Shown one piece after another: positions 35,217-43,768 of a DNA stretch of 64,000 nucleotides. The notes beneath the pieces are model-generated. The model saw nothing but the letters and a program-made list of their open reading frames with translations, made no database searches and was not told the DNA's origin. The translations under genes were made by a program, and so were the position numbers. Source of the DNA: Sphingomonas sp. AOB5. Lineage in GTDB: Bacteria > Pseudomonadota > Alphaproteobacteria > Sphingomonadales > Sphingomonadaceae. The first letter of the stretch is position 1. Every line of letters begins with the position of its first letter. The stretch is from positions 1 to 64,000 of the forward strand of contig NZ_JARNTV010000018.1 of NCBI RefSeq assembly GCF_029433115.1. Reading direction: 5' to 3'.

Positions 35217-36200
35217 TCAGTGTGCGGCGAGCCTGCGGTGGAAGAAATCGAAGGTCGCGTTGAGCGCGCGGACCGTGCCGTCGCGCGTCTCCGCAGGGGT
35301 CGCGCCGATCAGGCTATGGTCGAGTCCTGGCATCAGGATCGCCTCGACGGGAATGCCGGTCGCGCGCATCCGCTCCAGCGCAGTCGCAGACTGGCTTGCG
35401 GGGATGACCCGGTCGGCGGTGCCGTGGATCAGCAGGAAGGGCGGGTCGTTGCGGTCGAGATAGGATAGCGGGCTGGCAGCGCGGATCCGGTCCTCCGGGC
35501 AGGGGGTGCCGGCCGTGCAGCCGAGAAGCGCCAGCGGCGCGCCGTCGGGCGCTGCCATCATCGCCGGAAAATCGAAGACGCCGTACCAGATCGCCGCGGC
35601 CTGAACGCATTCGCTGCCTGCAGGTCTCGAGTCGATGCCGGGCACGCCGCAGGTCAGCGCCGCCAGCGCCGCGAGGTGTCCGCCGGCCGATCCGCCCCAC
35701 AGGCCGACTCGCGCCGGATCGATTCCGTAACGTGCCGAATTGTCCCTGAGAAAACGGATCGCGGCGCGGACGTCCTGGAGTTGCGCAGGGAACTTGGCCT
35801 CGCCCGACAGTCTATACTCGATCGACGCGACCACGAACCCCTCGCCCGCCAGCGCGGCCAGCACATCGGGGAAGTTGGCGGAGGCCCCGGCATGTCGGGT
35901 ATGCCCGCCGGACCAGCCGCCGCCATGGACATAGATGACCAGCGGACGCGGCTTCGCGCGCATCGCCTCGGGCGGTAGATAGAGGTCGAGCCGGAGCGGG
36001 CGGTATCCCGGGATTGTCGAGAAGACGATGTCCGAAAGGCCGGTCACGCCCCCGGCAAAGGCGGTGCTCCGGACCGGATAGCGATCGTCGAGGACCGGCC
36101 GGTCGGCCACCTCGAAGCTGCGCTGCGCCTGTGCGGACCAGGGCAATGCGGACAGCGCCAGCAACATCGCGGCGCCGGCAAGACGGACCAGCTTCGACAT
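35217..36200 (-). CDS. Secreted alpha/beta hydrolase (esterase, acetyl-xylan/feruloyl-like group)
   Basis: A 327-residue esterase with an N-terminal signal peptide ending near SAQAQR. The oxyanion motif is HGGGWSGG, the nucleophile elbow is GGSAGG, the acid is in HGTADRVIP and the histidine in GLDHSLIG. The family includes bifunctional feruloyl/acetyl-xylan esterases. It could release quinate or shikimate from esters such as chlorogenate in the periplasm, which would fit the module, but this is inference. It is preceded by GGAGAGA and by an operator palindrome 12 bases before the start. Confidence 0.85.
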   Translation of the reverse strand: MSKLVRLAGAAMLLALSALPWSAQAQRSFEVADRPVLDDRYPVRSTAFAGGVTGLSDIVFSTIPGYRPLRLDLYLPPEAMRAKPRPLVIYVHGGGWSGGHTRHAGASANFPDVLAALAGEGFVVASIEYRLSGEAKFPAQLQDVRAAIRFLRDNSARYGIDPARVGLWGGSAGGHLAALAALTCGVPGIDSRPAGSECVQAAAIWYGVFDFPAMMAAPDGAPLALLGCTAGTPCPEDRIRAASPLSYLDRNDPPFLLIHGTADRVIPASQSATALERMRATGIPVEAILMPGLDHSLIGATPAETRDGTVRALNATFDFFHRRLAAH

Positions 36201-36211
36201 GTGTCTCTCCT

Positions 36212-36229
36212 ATGTACCAGATCGTACAT
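36212..36229. promoter_or_regulatory. TetR-type operator 2
   Basis: ATGTAC-CAGATC-GTACAT, extended to TATGTAC and GTACATA on the outer sides (36211-36230). It lies between the TetR gene stop and the esterase start, only 12 bases before the start codon, so binding would block transcription or elongation into the esterase gene. Confidence 0.72.
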
Positions 36230-36259
36230 AGTCGAGCCGAAGGAGATCGGGCAAGCAGG

Positions 36260-36901
36260 TCAGGCGCGGACGGATGCCAGTACGGCGTCGATCACCTGCT
36301 CGCGGCGCTTGTCGCGCGCCTCGGCCACCGACAGGTCGATGTCGAAGATCGCACGCAGCGTGTAGCGGTTCGATACGTTGTAGAAGCACAGTGCGCTGAT
36401 CGTGAAATGCAGCCCGACCGGATCGATTCCCTTGCGGAACACGCCTTCGGCAACGCCCTTGTCGAGGATCGACTGGAGCGCCGAGACCACGCTCTGATTG
36501 CGGTCCCGGATTTCCTTCACTTCGCTGATATGTGCGCCGTGCAGGATATTCTCGTTCATCACCAGCCGCACAAAGGCCGGGTGCTCGACATGATAGTCGA
36601 ACGTATGGATGATCATCGCGCGGAGCGCGGCTTCCGCGTCGAGGGTCTGGAATTCCAGCGCCTGCTCGCGCTCGCGGATGCCGCGATAGGCCTGTTCCAG
36701 CACGGCGCGGTACAGCTCTTCCTTCCCGCCGAAATAATAATAGATCATCCGCTTCGATGAATGGGTCTTGTCCGCGATCTCGTCGATCCGTGCGCCCGCC
36801 AGTCCCTTGTCGGCGAATTCCGCCAGCGCGACTTCGAGGATATTCGTGCGGGTGCTCTCGGCAAGTGCCGCGCGCAGGCTGGCTTTGCTCATCTGCTTCA
36901 T
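36260..36901 (-). CDS. TetR-family transcriptional regulator of the quinate/shikimate module
   Basis: A 213-residue repressor-type regulator. The N-terminal helix-turn-helix region shows TRTNILEVALAEFADKG, ARIDEIADKTHSSKRMIYYYF and KEELYRAVLEQ, the standard TetR pattern. The C-terminal ligand domain is helical, without a recognisable named subtype. It lies 22 bases downstream of quiC and 59 bases upstream of the esterase on the same strand. Three palindromes ATGTAC-N6-GTACAT at nearby promoters are the natural candidates for its binding sites. The ligand is probably a pathway compound such as dehydroshikimate or protocatechuate. Confidence 0.88.
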   Translation of the reverse strand: MKQMSKASLRAALAESTRTNILEVALAEFADKGLAGARIDEIADKTHSSKRMIYYYFGGKEELYRAVLEQAYRGIREREQALEFQTLDAEAALRAMIIHTFDYHVEHPAFVRLVMNENILHGAHISEVKEIRDRNQSVVSALQSILDKGVAEGVFRKGIDPVGLHFTISALCFYNVSNRYTLRAIFDIDLSVAEARDKRREQVIDAVLASVRA

Positions 36902-36923
36902 TGCGCCGGACGGGTCCCTTCAG

Positions 36924-38816
36924 TCAGGCCACGACATCCGGTTTGAAGCGCGACTGCGCCGCCAGCCGGATCGCGGCATTCACCGCGCCATAGCCCGCAT
37001 ATTCCCGGCGCTCCACTATTTCGAAGAATACGCGTTTGCCGAAGGCGCGGCTGTAGAACTGGAAATATTCCGAATCGCCGTCGCGGTCGTACAATATGTC
37101 GAGGCCGGCCATCCGCTCGACCAGATCCGGGTCGAGACCGAAACGCGCTTCGATATCGTCATAATAGTTGCGCGAGATTTCGAGTCGCTCCAGCCCCAGC
37201 GCCTGCGCACGCTCCGCCGCGGCGAAGACGTCATCGGTGGCGAAGGCGAGATGCTGGACGCCCGCACCGATATAGGAATGGAGGAAGCGCGAGCTGAGCG
37301 TCTCGCGCGCCATCGATCCGTTCAGCGTGATGCGAAGCTGCTTGCCCGGCGATTCGACCGCCTGGCTCTGCACCAGCCCGAGCGGATCGGCGACCTCGAC
37401 CTGAGGCGTCTTCGAGACGTCGAACAGCGCGACATAATAGAGGAGCCAGCTGAGAAACTCCTCGTAGAACATGGTCTGCGCGATGTGATCCACCGTCGCG
37501 AGTCCAATGCCCGAGACCGCGGCTTCCGCACCTTCGATCGCGACGAACTCGCTCTCCCACACGGTCTCTTCAGTGCCCGCCTCGATGAAGTAGATCAGGC
37601 TGCCGCCGACCCCGCGCACAGAGGGGATCTGCATCTCTTCCGGCCCCACCGCCTGCGCGAATTGCGGGATCGACAGCGCGGCGGCGCGTTCGAGCGCCGC
37701 GGGCACGTCGCGGACGCTGACGCCGATCGCGCAAACAGACGCGCCGTGCACCATGTCGAAACTGTGCGCGAAGCCTTCGGGATCGCGGTTGACGACGATG
37801 TTGATCTCGCCCTGCCGCCAGCGCTCGACTGCCTTGCGGCGATGCCGACCTACGGCCGCGAAGCCGAGCGTCGTGAGCATGTTCCCCAATGCTTCGGCTT
37901 CGGTGTCATTGGCGGCGAATTCGACAAAGGCGACACGCTCGGCGGCGACCGGGCCCGGCATGGCGGGCGCGATCGGGGGGCGCGGGCGGCGGGCGACCTC
38001 GTCCGCCATGGCATGCAGCGAGCGCAGCCCGTCGAGCGCGACGCCCGAAGCCGATCCGGCGCGGAACCGGTCGTTGAAGATCTCGAGCGACCAGAAGCCG
38101 TCGAACCCGATGCGGAAGATCTCCGCCGCGAAATCGGCGACGGGCAGGTCGCCTTGCCCCGGCATGTTGCGGAAATGGCGGCTCCACGAGAGATAATCCA
38201 TGTCGAGCCGCGGTGCGTCGGCGATCTGGACGAGGAACAGCTTCGCCGGATCGATATCGCCGATGCTCGACGAGGGGATGTTGCGCGACAGCGAGTGGAA
38301 GCTGTCGAGGATCAATCCCAGTGCCGGATGGGCGACGTCGCGCACCACGCTCCATGCGTCGCGATGGTCATGGACGTGCCGGCCCCAGGCCAGCGCCTCA
38401 TAGCCGATGCGCAGGCCGCGCTTCGCCGCACGCTCCGCCAGTTCGGCGAAATCGTCGAGAATGCGGCTCCGCTCGCCCAGCGATTGCGGTGAGCAGTTGG
38501 AGCAGACCAGCACCAGATCGGTGCCGAGTTCCTGCATCACGTCGAACTTGCGCTCGGCGCGGTCGAAGGTGCGGCTGCGCAGATCACCGGGCATGCCCTC
38601 GAAATCGCGGAACGGCTGGAACACCGTGCATGCCATGCCGAGGTCGCGGACGATTCCTCCGACTTCGCGCGGGGTTCCCGGGAAGGACAACAGGTCGTTC
38701 TCGAAAATCTCGACGCCGTCGAAGCCAGCCTCGGCCACGGCGCGCAGTTTCGTCTCGAGCGTGCCGCTGATCGAGACGGTGGCGATGGAAGTGCGCAAGC
38801 GCGTTGCTCCAATCAT
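36924..38816 (-). CDS. quiC: 3-Dehydroshikimate dehydratase, QuiC1-type two-domain protein
   Basis: A 630-residue protein with two domains. Residues 1-270 are a xylose-isomerase-like TIM barrel, with metal-type acids in IGYEALAWG, LGLILDSFHS and WSLEIFND. Residues 290-620 look like a 4-hydroxyphenylpyruvate-dioxygenase-type vicinal-oxygen-chelate domain, with TVDHIAQTM, GVQHLAFATDD and FFEIVERR. This fusion is the known architecture of bacterial QuiC1 dehydratases, which turn 3-dehydroshikimate into protocatechuate. The start at 38816 gives full length. A TetR-type operator is 68 bases upstream. Neighbouring aroQ and aroE supply its substrate. Confidence 0.92.
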   Translation of the reverse strand: MIGATRLRTSIATVSISGTLETKLRAVAEAGFDGVEIFENDLLSFPGTPREVGGIVRDLGMACTVFQPFRDFEGMPGDLRSRTFDRAERKFDVMQELGTDLVLVCSNCSPQSLGERSRILDDFAELAERAAKRGLRIGYEALAWGRHVHDHRDAWSVVRDVAHPALGLILDSFHSLSRNIPSSSIGDIDPAKLFLVQIADAPRLDMDYLSWSRHFRNMPGQGDLPVADFAAEIFRIGFDGFWSLEIFNDRFRAGSASGVALDGLRSLHAMADEVARRPRPPIAPAMPGPVAAERVAFVEFAANDTEAEALGNMLTTLGFAAVGRHRRKAVERWRQGEINIVVNRDPEGFAHSFDMVHGASVCAIGVSVRDVPAALERAAALSIPQFAQAVGPEEMQIPSVRGVGGSLIYFIEAGTEETVWESEFVAIEGAEAAVSGIGLATVDHIAQTMFYEEFLSWLLYYVALFDVSKTPQVEVADPLGLVQSQAVESPGKQLRITLNGSMARETLSSRFLHSYIGAGVQHLAFATDDVFAAAERAQALGLERLEISRNYYDDIEARFGLDPDLVERMAGLDILYDRDGDSEYFQFYSRAFGKRVFFEIVERREYAGYGAVNAAIRLAAQSRFKPDVVA

Positions 38817-39124
38817 GAACTATCCAGTTGCTTAATATTCCCACGGTCGCGTGTCACGTTCCGCCGGGGTCGAAAATCACTATTGTACTAACTGGTACGT
38901 TATGCAAATATCGAAGCGTAGAAAGAGCGTCGCGTTATCAAGTCGGCGCCATTGGGGAGGTTGTCAGGTCGCCTGCAAAAAGCGTGGGCGCGGCGTGGTT
39001 TCGCCGTGCATGTCCTCGTGCGGGCTTTCGGTCTCCATCCCCATCACCGTGACCATGCCGTCGGGACAAGGCGGCCGATCCGGCGTTCGTTCGAACGGCG
39101 CGCCGACAAATGAGGGGAGAGATT
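38817..39124. promoter_or_regulatory. Divergent promoter region between quiC and a TonB receptor gene
   Basis: This 308-base gap separates divergent genes. Apart from the operator at 38884-38899 it holds an AT-rich stretch at about 38875-38945, followed by GC-rich leader sequence in front of the receptor. I see no convincing gene in it. The single operator could control both directions. Confidence 0.6.
38884..38899. promoter_or_regulatory. TetR-type operator 3
   Basis: TGTAC-TAACTG-GTACG, with one mismatch in the second half-site relative to the perfect copies at 35174 and 36212. It is 68 bases upstream of quiC and in the shared divergent promoter region with the TonB receptor at 39125. Confidence 0.65.
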
Positions 39125-42067
39125 ATGCTGCGGACCGTTTTGCTATCTTCGATCGCGACCTGCGCACTGGCCTGGGCGCCTGCCGCTCATGCTCAGGATG
39201 CCGGCCAGGCACCGGTGGTGGAAGAGCCGGAGGCACAAGCCGAGGAAGGCGGGCTGATCGTCGTCACCGGATCGCGCATCGCCCGTCAGGATTTTCAGTC
39301 GCCCAGCCCGATCGTGACGATCGGCACTGACACGCTGACCAGCACACCCTCGGTCAATATCGAAAGCACGCTGAACCAGCTGCCGCAATTCGCTCAGGGC
39401 CAGAGCCAGAGCGCGATCGGCGCGGTGGCCAATGGCGGCCGCGCGACGCTGAACCTTCGCGGTCTTGGCGAAACGCGCAACCTGATCCTGCTCGACGGCC
39501 GCCGCCTGCCGCTGTCGAGCGCGTTCGGTGTCGTCGACATCAACAACATCGCGCCGGGCATCCTTGAGAGCGTCGAGACGATCTCGGGCGGCGCCTCGGC
39601 GGTCTATGGTTCGGACGCGATCTCGGGCGTGGTCAATTTCCGGACCCGCCGCGATTTCGAGGGCATCCAGCTCGACGCACGCTACGGCCAGAGCTTCCAG
39701 GGTGATGCAGGGACGTTCGACATTTCGGGCACGGGCGGCATCCGCAGCGCCGACGGACGCGGCAGCGCGATGCTGTCGCTCTCCTATTCGCGGCGCAACG
39801 TGCTGTGGGGCCATGAGCGCTCGGACTTTTTCGGGCTCGGCGTGCTGTCGTCGTTCATTTCGACCGGCACCTATGTGCCTTCGGCAACGAACCTGCCGCA
39901 GCAGGCGGTCGTCAATTCGGTGTTCGCCGGTTACGGCGTCGCGGCCGGCACGGTGCCCAATTCGCGCAGCCTGGGCTTCAACGACGACGGGACGCTGTTC
40001 AGCCAGGTCGGCGCGGTCAACTACAAGGGCCCGACCACCAATTTCTATTCCACCTTCGGCGGCACCGTCCGCCAGCCGGTGGCGATGCAGGAATATATCG
40101 TCCAGCCGATGGAGCGCTACAATGTGTTCGGCAAGGTCGAGTATGAGCTGAACGACGGTCTGACCGCCTATGGGCAGATCCTCCATACCAACACCCGCGT
40201 GACCGGGCAGGTCGGCTGGTCGCCCACGGTGTTCGTAATCCCGACCATGCCGGTCACCAATCCCTTCATCCCGGCGGCCCTTGCGACGGTCCTCGCCTCG
40301 CGGCCCAGCCCGACTGCGGATTTCACCCTCAACTCGCGCTTTACCGGGTTCGAGGATCGTAAATTCCATGCGGATGTGAACACCACCCAGTTCATCGTCG
40401 GCCTGCGCGGCGATATCGCGCCGGGCTGGTCGTTCGACATTTACGGCCTGCATGACTCGGTCGACATGGTCGAGACGCAGGACAAGGCGCTGCTCCTGTC
40501 GCGGATGCGAACCCTGCTCTATGCCGCGGACGGCGGCGCATCGATCTGCGCGGGCGGCTTCAACCCGTTCGGCATCCGCAACCAGGAAAGCGTGTCGCGC
40601 GCCTGCCGCGACTATATCGAGGCGCGGACGCACGACTATACCCGCACGACGCAGGACATCATCGAAGGCAACATCACCGGCAAGCTGTTCCCGCTTCCCG
40701 GCGGCGATGTGCGCTTCTCGCTCACCGGCACCTATCGCGAGAACAGCTTCGAGTACGATCCCGATCCGTCGCGCGAGAATAACGACATCATCGGTACGCT
40801 GGGCAGCGTGCCTGCGGCCGGATCGCTCAACGTCAAGGAAATCGCAGGCGAACTGCTCGTCCCGCTGCTGCGCGACATGCCCTTTGCCGAGAGCCTCGAG
40901 TTCAACCTTGGCTATCGCTACTCCGACTATAACGTCACCGGATCGTTCAGCACCTATCGTATCGAGGGGTCGTGGCGCCCGATCACACCGCTGCTGATCC
41001 GCGGCGGTTACGAGCGCGCAATCCGCGCACCCAATATCGGCGAACTCTATAGTTCGGCGCAGACCGCGCAGGCCCAGATCGGTTCGCCGCCGGGTGCTGG
41101 AGATCCGTGCGACGTCCGTTCCTCGGCGCGTAGCGGTGCCAATGCCACCCAGATGCGCGCGCTGTGCATCGCCACCGGCGTGCCCTCGGCGATCGTCGAT
41201 ACCTATCAGTACACCACGGTCGCGATCGGCACGGTCTCCAGCGGCAGCACCGCGCTGAAGCCCGAGACCGCCGACACCATCACTTTCGGCGCGGTGCTCC
41301 GCTCGCCGTTCAACAGCCCATGGACTTCGGGCTTCTCACTGTCGGTCGACTATTACGACATCCGCATCTCCGACGTGATCTCGCAGGTGTCGGGCGTCAC
41401 GACGATGAACAAATGCTATAATCTGGACGGCAGCAACCCGACCTATGCCGCCAGCAATCTCTATTGCCAGCTGATCCGCCGCGACGGCACCGGCGGCATC
41501 AACACCGTCTCGACGCCCTATCTGAACCTGGGCGGCCTGCGCACCAGCGGCATCGATATCCAGGCCGATTGGAAGGTGAATCTGGCCGATGCCGGCATCA
41601 TGCCCGGCACGCTGAACGTCAATCTGGTGGTCAATTTCCTCAACAGCTACGAGGTTCAGATCCTGCCCGGCGCGGCGTTCGTCGATTATTCCGGAACGAT
41701 TGACGGTACCCAGGCCGCGACAACGCCGCCGGTTGGCCTGCCGCTGCCCAAGTCGAAGATCTTCACCAGCGTCGGCTACAGCGTCGGCCCGGTGCAGGCC
41801 GGTCTGCGCTGGCGCCACCTGCCGGCGATGAGCGACGTCACTGCAGTTACCCGCCCCGCCAGCCCGGCGGCCGGCGTACCTGCCTATGACATCTTCGACC
41901 TCAGCCTTGGCGTGCAGGTGACCGACAAGGTGCGGCTGAGCGGCGGGATCAGCAACCTGTTCGACGTGGCTCCCCTGCAGATCGCGGGCACGCCAGGCCT
42001 GACCCAGCCGGGAACGTACGACATCATCGGTCGCTCGTTCTTCGTATCCCTGAGTTCGCGGTTCTAG
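39125..42067 (+). CDS. TonB-dependent receptor (copy 3)
   Basis: A 980-residue outer-membrane receptor. The ATG at 39125 follows GGGGAGAG; a preceding in-frame ATG at 39110 lacks a ribosome site. The signal peptide ends at AAHAQDAG. LIVVTGSRIAR marks the TonB-box/plug start, with LRGLGETRNLILLDGRR, GGASAVYGSDAISGVVNF and a C-terminal SLSSRF. It belongs to the sphingomonad receptor type with a VTGSR N-terminus and is less like copies 1 and 2. Its promoter region is shared with quiC and has a TetR-type operator, so uptake of quinate, shikimate or an ester of them is a reasonable guess. Confidence 0.92.
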   Translation: MLRTVLLSSIATCALAWAPAAHAQDAGQAPVVEEPEAQAEEGGLIVVTGSRIARQDFQSPSPIVTIGTDTLTSTPSVNIESTLNQLPQFAQGQSQSAIGAVANGGRATLNLRGLGETRNLILLDGRRLPLSSAFGVVDINNIAPGILESVETISGGASAVYGSDAISGVVNFRTRRDFEGIQLDARYGQSFQGDAGTFDISGTGGIRSADGRGSAMLSLSYSRRNVLWGHERSDFFGLGVLSSFISTGTYVPSATNLPQQAVVNSVFAGYGVAAGTVPNSRSLGFNDDGTLFSQVGAVNYKGPTTNFYSTFGGTVRQPVAMQEYIVQPMERYNVFGKVEYELNDGLTAYGQILHTNTRVTGQVGWSPTVFVIPTMPVTNPFIPAALATVLASRPSPTADFTLNSRFTGFEDRKFHADVNTTQFIVGLRGDIAPGWSFDIYGLHDSVDMVETQDKALLLSRMRTLLYAADGGASICAGGFNPFGIRNQESVSRACRDYIEARTHDYTRTTQDIIEGNITGKLFPLPGGDVRFSLTGTYRENSFEYDPDPSRENNDIIGTLGSVPAAGSLNVKEIAGELLVPLLRDMPFAESLEFNLGYRYSDYNVTGSFSTYRIEGSWRPITPLLIRGGYERAIRAPNIGELYSSAQTAQAQIGSPPGAGDPCDVRSSARSGANATQMRALCIATGVPSAIVDTYQYTTVAIGTVSSGSTALKPETADTITFGAVLRSPFNSPWTSGFSLSVDYYDIRISDVISQVSGVTTMNKCYNLDGSNPTYAASNLYCQLIRRDGTGGINTVSTPYLNLGGLRTSGIDIQADWKVNLADAGIMPGTLNVNLVVNFLNSYEVQILPGAAFVDYSGTIDGTQAATTPPVGLPLPKSKIFTSVGYSVGPVQAGLRWRHLPAMSDVTAVTRPASPAAGVPAYDIFDLSLGVQVTDKVRLSGGISNLFDVAPLQIAGTPGLTQPGTYDIIGRSFFVSLSSRF

Positions 42068-42254
42068 GCGCGACCGTCTTCAGCACCCGTCCGGTACGCC
42101 GGACGGGCGCAACCCGTGACCGACAAGAAGCCGCTGGCCGGTTTCTCACGGCGCAGTTCGAGCTCCGAAGCGGGCCCGGCCTGCGCCGTTTTCGTGTTGC
42201 CCCCTGTAATGCCACCACGCCGCGATACTAGCTTCACTTGAGGGGGCACGAAGC
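42068..42254. other. Convergent intergenic region with inverted repeats
   Basis: This 187-base gap lies between the convergent receptor gene and cupin A. Besides the hairpin at 42086-42107 it has TGCCCCC near 42218 and GGGGGCA near 42242-42248, a wider inverted repeat just before the cupin stop. No gene is evident. Confidence 0.4.
42086..42107. terminator. Hairpin after TonB receptor gene
   Basis: CCCGTCCGG (42086-42094) and CCGGACGGG (42099-42107) form a nine-base perfect stem with a TACG loop, 18 bases after the receptor stop. There is no T-tract, so it may work with Rho or only stabilise the transcript end. Confidence 0.5.
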
Positions 42255-42845
42255 TTACTCCGCTTCGACAGCAGAATCCCCCTCCGCCTCGACGATTGCA
42301 TGAGCCACTTCGCGCCATCGGAAGGGAGAGAGGTCGATCGGCTGCATTTCCAGCGAGCAAGCGGTGCATGTACGCGCGGCAGGCGAGCCGTTGAAGGTAT
42401 CGCAGGCGTCGGCATATCCGGCTTGCACCGGGCCGGTGTCACCGTCGATTTCGTGACGACCAATTTCCTGCCCGCAGTTCGGGCACAGCCAGAGGACGGT
42501 CTCGGATCCCGGTTCGCGTGCCTTGTAGCGGACGAGGATGCCGGGGCTGCTGGTCAGCACGCGGTGGGTATAGCCGGCGGGGATATAGACATAATCGCCG
42601 GGTTCGGTGTCGAAATAACGCGTCGGCCCATCGGCGAACTCGATGCGTGAGGCGCCCATGGGCTGGGCGATCACACTGTCCTTGGCGCAGCGCAGGAAGA
42701 AGGGCTGGTCGACCGAATTGCGGCTGAGGTGGAGCTGCGGGTCGATCTCGGGCCTCAGCATCGGAAATTCGTCGAACGACTGCAGCCGCTCGGCCTCCTT
42801 CACGAAGTTGAACTTGTTCTTCCGTCGAGTGCGCACCGGCTGCAT
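42255..42845 (-). CDS. 3-Hydroxyanthranilate-dioxygenase-like cupin with Cys4 site, degenerate iron site (cupin A)
   Basis: A 196-residue single-cupin protein that looks like bacterial 3-hydroxyanthranilate 3,4-dioxygenase. GDYVYIPAGYTHRV with H94 matches the second cupin motif. A rubredoxin-like Cys4 site follows: C121-PN-C124 and C160-TA-C163. The first cupin motif, where His and Glu normally bind iron, has no matching His-x5-Glu, so the iron triad is not complete. It may be a structural or allosteric partner of the divergently encoded cupin B, or bind substrate only. Start at 42845 with GGGGAGG upstream. The shared promoter has tandem MarR-type operators. Confidence 0.75.
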   Translation of the reverse strand: MQPVRTRRKNKFNFVKEAERLQSFDEFPMLRPEIDPQLHLSRNSVDQPFFLRCAKDSVIAQPMGASRIEFADGPTRYFDTEPGDYVYIPAGYTHRVLTSSPGILVRYKAREPGSETVLWLCPNCGQEIGRHEIDGDTGPVQAGYADACDTFNGSPAARTCTACSLEMQPIDLSPFRWREVAHAIVEAEGDSAVEAE

Positions 42846-42895
42846 TTTTCACGATCCTCCCCAGCCGGCACGCATCGCCTGCCGCGGCCCAAAGT

Positions 42896-42930
42896 TGACA
42901 AATACTTGTCTTTAAGACAGCATCTTGTCA
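42896..42930. promoter_or_regulatory. Tandem MarR-type operators, site A
   Basis: TGACAAATACTTGTCT at 42896-42911 and AGACAGCATCTTGTCA at 42915-42930 lie between the divergent cupin genes. Their start-to-start spacing is 19 bases. The first differs from the palindrome TGACAAGTACTTGTCA in two positions. The second keeps GACA and CTTGTCA. TTGACA at 42895-42900 may also serve as a -35 element. Confidence 0.72.
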
Positions 42931-42949
42931 ATAAGGCGCGACTGAGGAG

Positions 42950-43615
42950 ATGGAAGCGGTGGTTGAAGAAGCAGGCACGCAGCGGGCAGTTCCGATGCCC
43001 GTGGTTCCAATGAAGGTGAATGCTTTCAGCGTGGCCCAGCAATCGAATGCGCAGCTGTTGCCGATGTTTCCCTATGTCCATCGCGGTGCGATCGTCCCGT
43101 GCAGCATCGCGTTCGAGAGCGACGGAAGCGGCGCGAAGATGGGCTATTTCGTCCACACCAACAGCGTGGACGAAATCGCGCTGACGCTGGCTTCGAACGG
43201 GCCGCAGCGGACGGGCGACGTCTTTGTCGGCCCGCGCTCGCATGGCGTGGGAGGCGGATCCACCGTTGCCTTCTTCCGCGTCGGCGTGGTGACGCAGCGC
43301 CAGCTGGAGGAAGGGGAGCAGCCGGAGGAGGCGACCCTGTTCTGCGAGCAGTGCAATGTCGAATTGCTTCGCAATGGGGTCGATATGGCGGAGACGAACG
43401 AGGCGGATCGCTATGCACCGCTCCCGTCGATCGTGCTGCTGGACGAGCTGGTGACGCAGTTCAACGCGTCGGAGACGGCGCGGACCTGCAGCGCGTGCGG
43501 GCACGTCAATCCGCCCTTCCCGGCGATGATCTGGGGCTGGAGCCGCTATCTGCGCAACTCGCGCACGGCGCAGCGCGGCTGGGACGGCGTGCGCGAGCCG
43601 GAGTCCGCACGCTGA
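42950..43615 (+). CDS. 3-Hydroxyanthranilate-dioxygenase-like cupin with Cys4 site and intact iron triad (cupin B)
   Basis: A 221-residue protein related in layout to cupin A. YFVHTNSVDEIAL provides H69 and E75 in the His-x5-Glu arrangement of 3-hydroxyanthranilate dioxygenase, and VGPRSHGVGG provides H98, so a 2-His-1-Glu iron site can be formed. C132-EQ-C135 and C180-SA-C183 make a rubredoxin-like Cys4 site. The predicted role is ring-opening dioxygenase or its catalytic subunit, acting on an ortho-substituted phenol; the substrate is unknown. GAGGAG almost abuts the ATG, so a GTG three codons later is possible. Tandem operators precede it, and a MarR gene follows. Confidence 0.75.
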   Translation: MEAVVEEAGTQRAVPMPVVPMKVNAFSVAQQSNAQLLPMFPYVHRGAIVPCSIAFESDGSGAKMGYFVHTNSVDEIALTLASNGPQRTGDVFVGPRSHGVGGGSTVAFFRVGVVTQRQLEEGEQPEEATLFCEQCNVELLRNGVDMAETNEADRYAPLPSIVLLDELVTQFNASETARTCSACGHVNPPFPAMIWGWSRYLRNSRTAQRGWDGVREPESAR

Positions 43616-43768
43616 TCTTCCCTTGTCGAGAAGCTGCTCGAATTGCCCGGGCGCTTGTGCGATGAGCGCGTGCGGATACGCGCGGCACAATGGCGGGAAG
43701 CGAGGGCAGGGCATATTTCGGAGCGGATCGGAATCGGGCAAGCGAGCGCCGTACCGGCGGAACCGCTG

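Noticed and set aside
35061..35468. A 135-residue plus-strand frame across the aroQ and esterase ends
   Set aside because: It crosses the operator and runs antisense to the esterase C-terminus, without a ribosome site or family motif.
36014..36760. A 248-residue plus-strand frame opposite the TetR gene
   Set aside because: It is antisense to a well-formed TetR protein and across the operator at 36212; the composition is that of a shadow frame.
42218..42248. A wider inverted repeat TGCCCCC/GGGGGCA as a possible attenuator or riboswitch
   Set aside because: It lies between convergent genes and has no leader position for either, so a regulatory RNA role is unlikely. It is noted only as part of the intergenic region.
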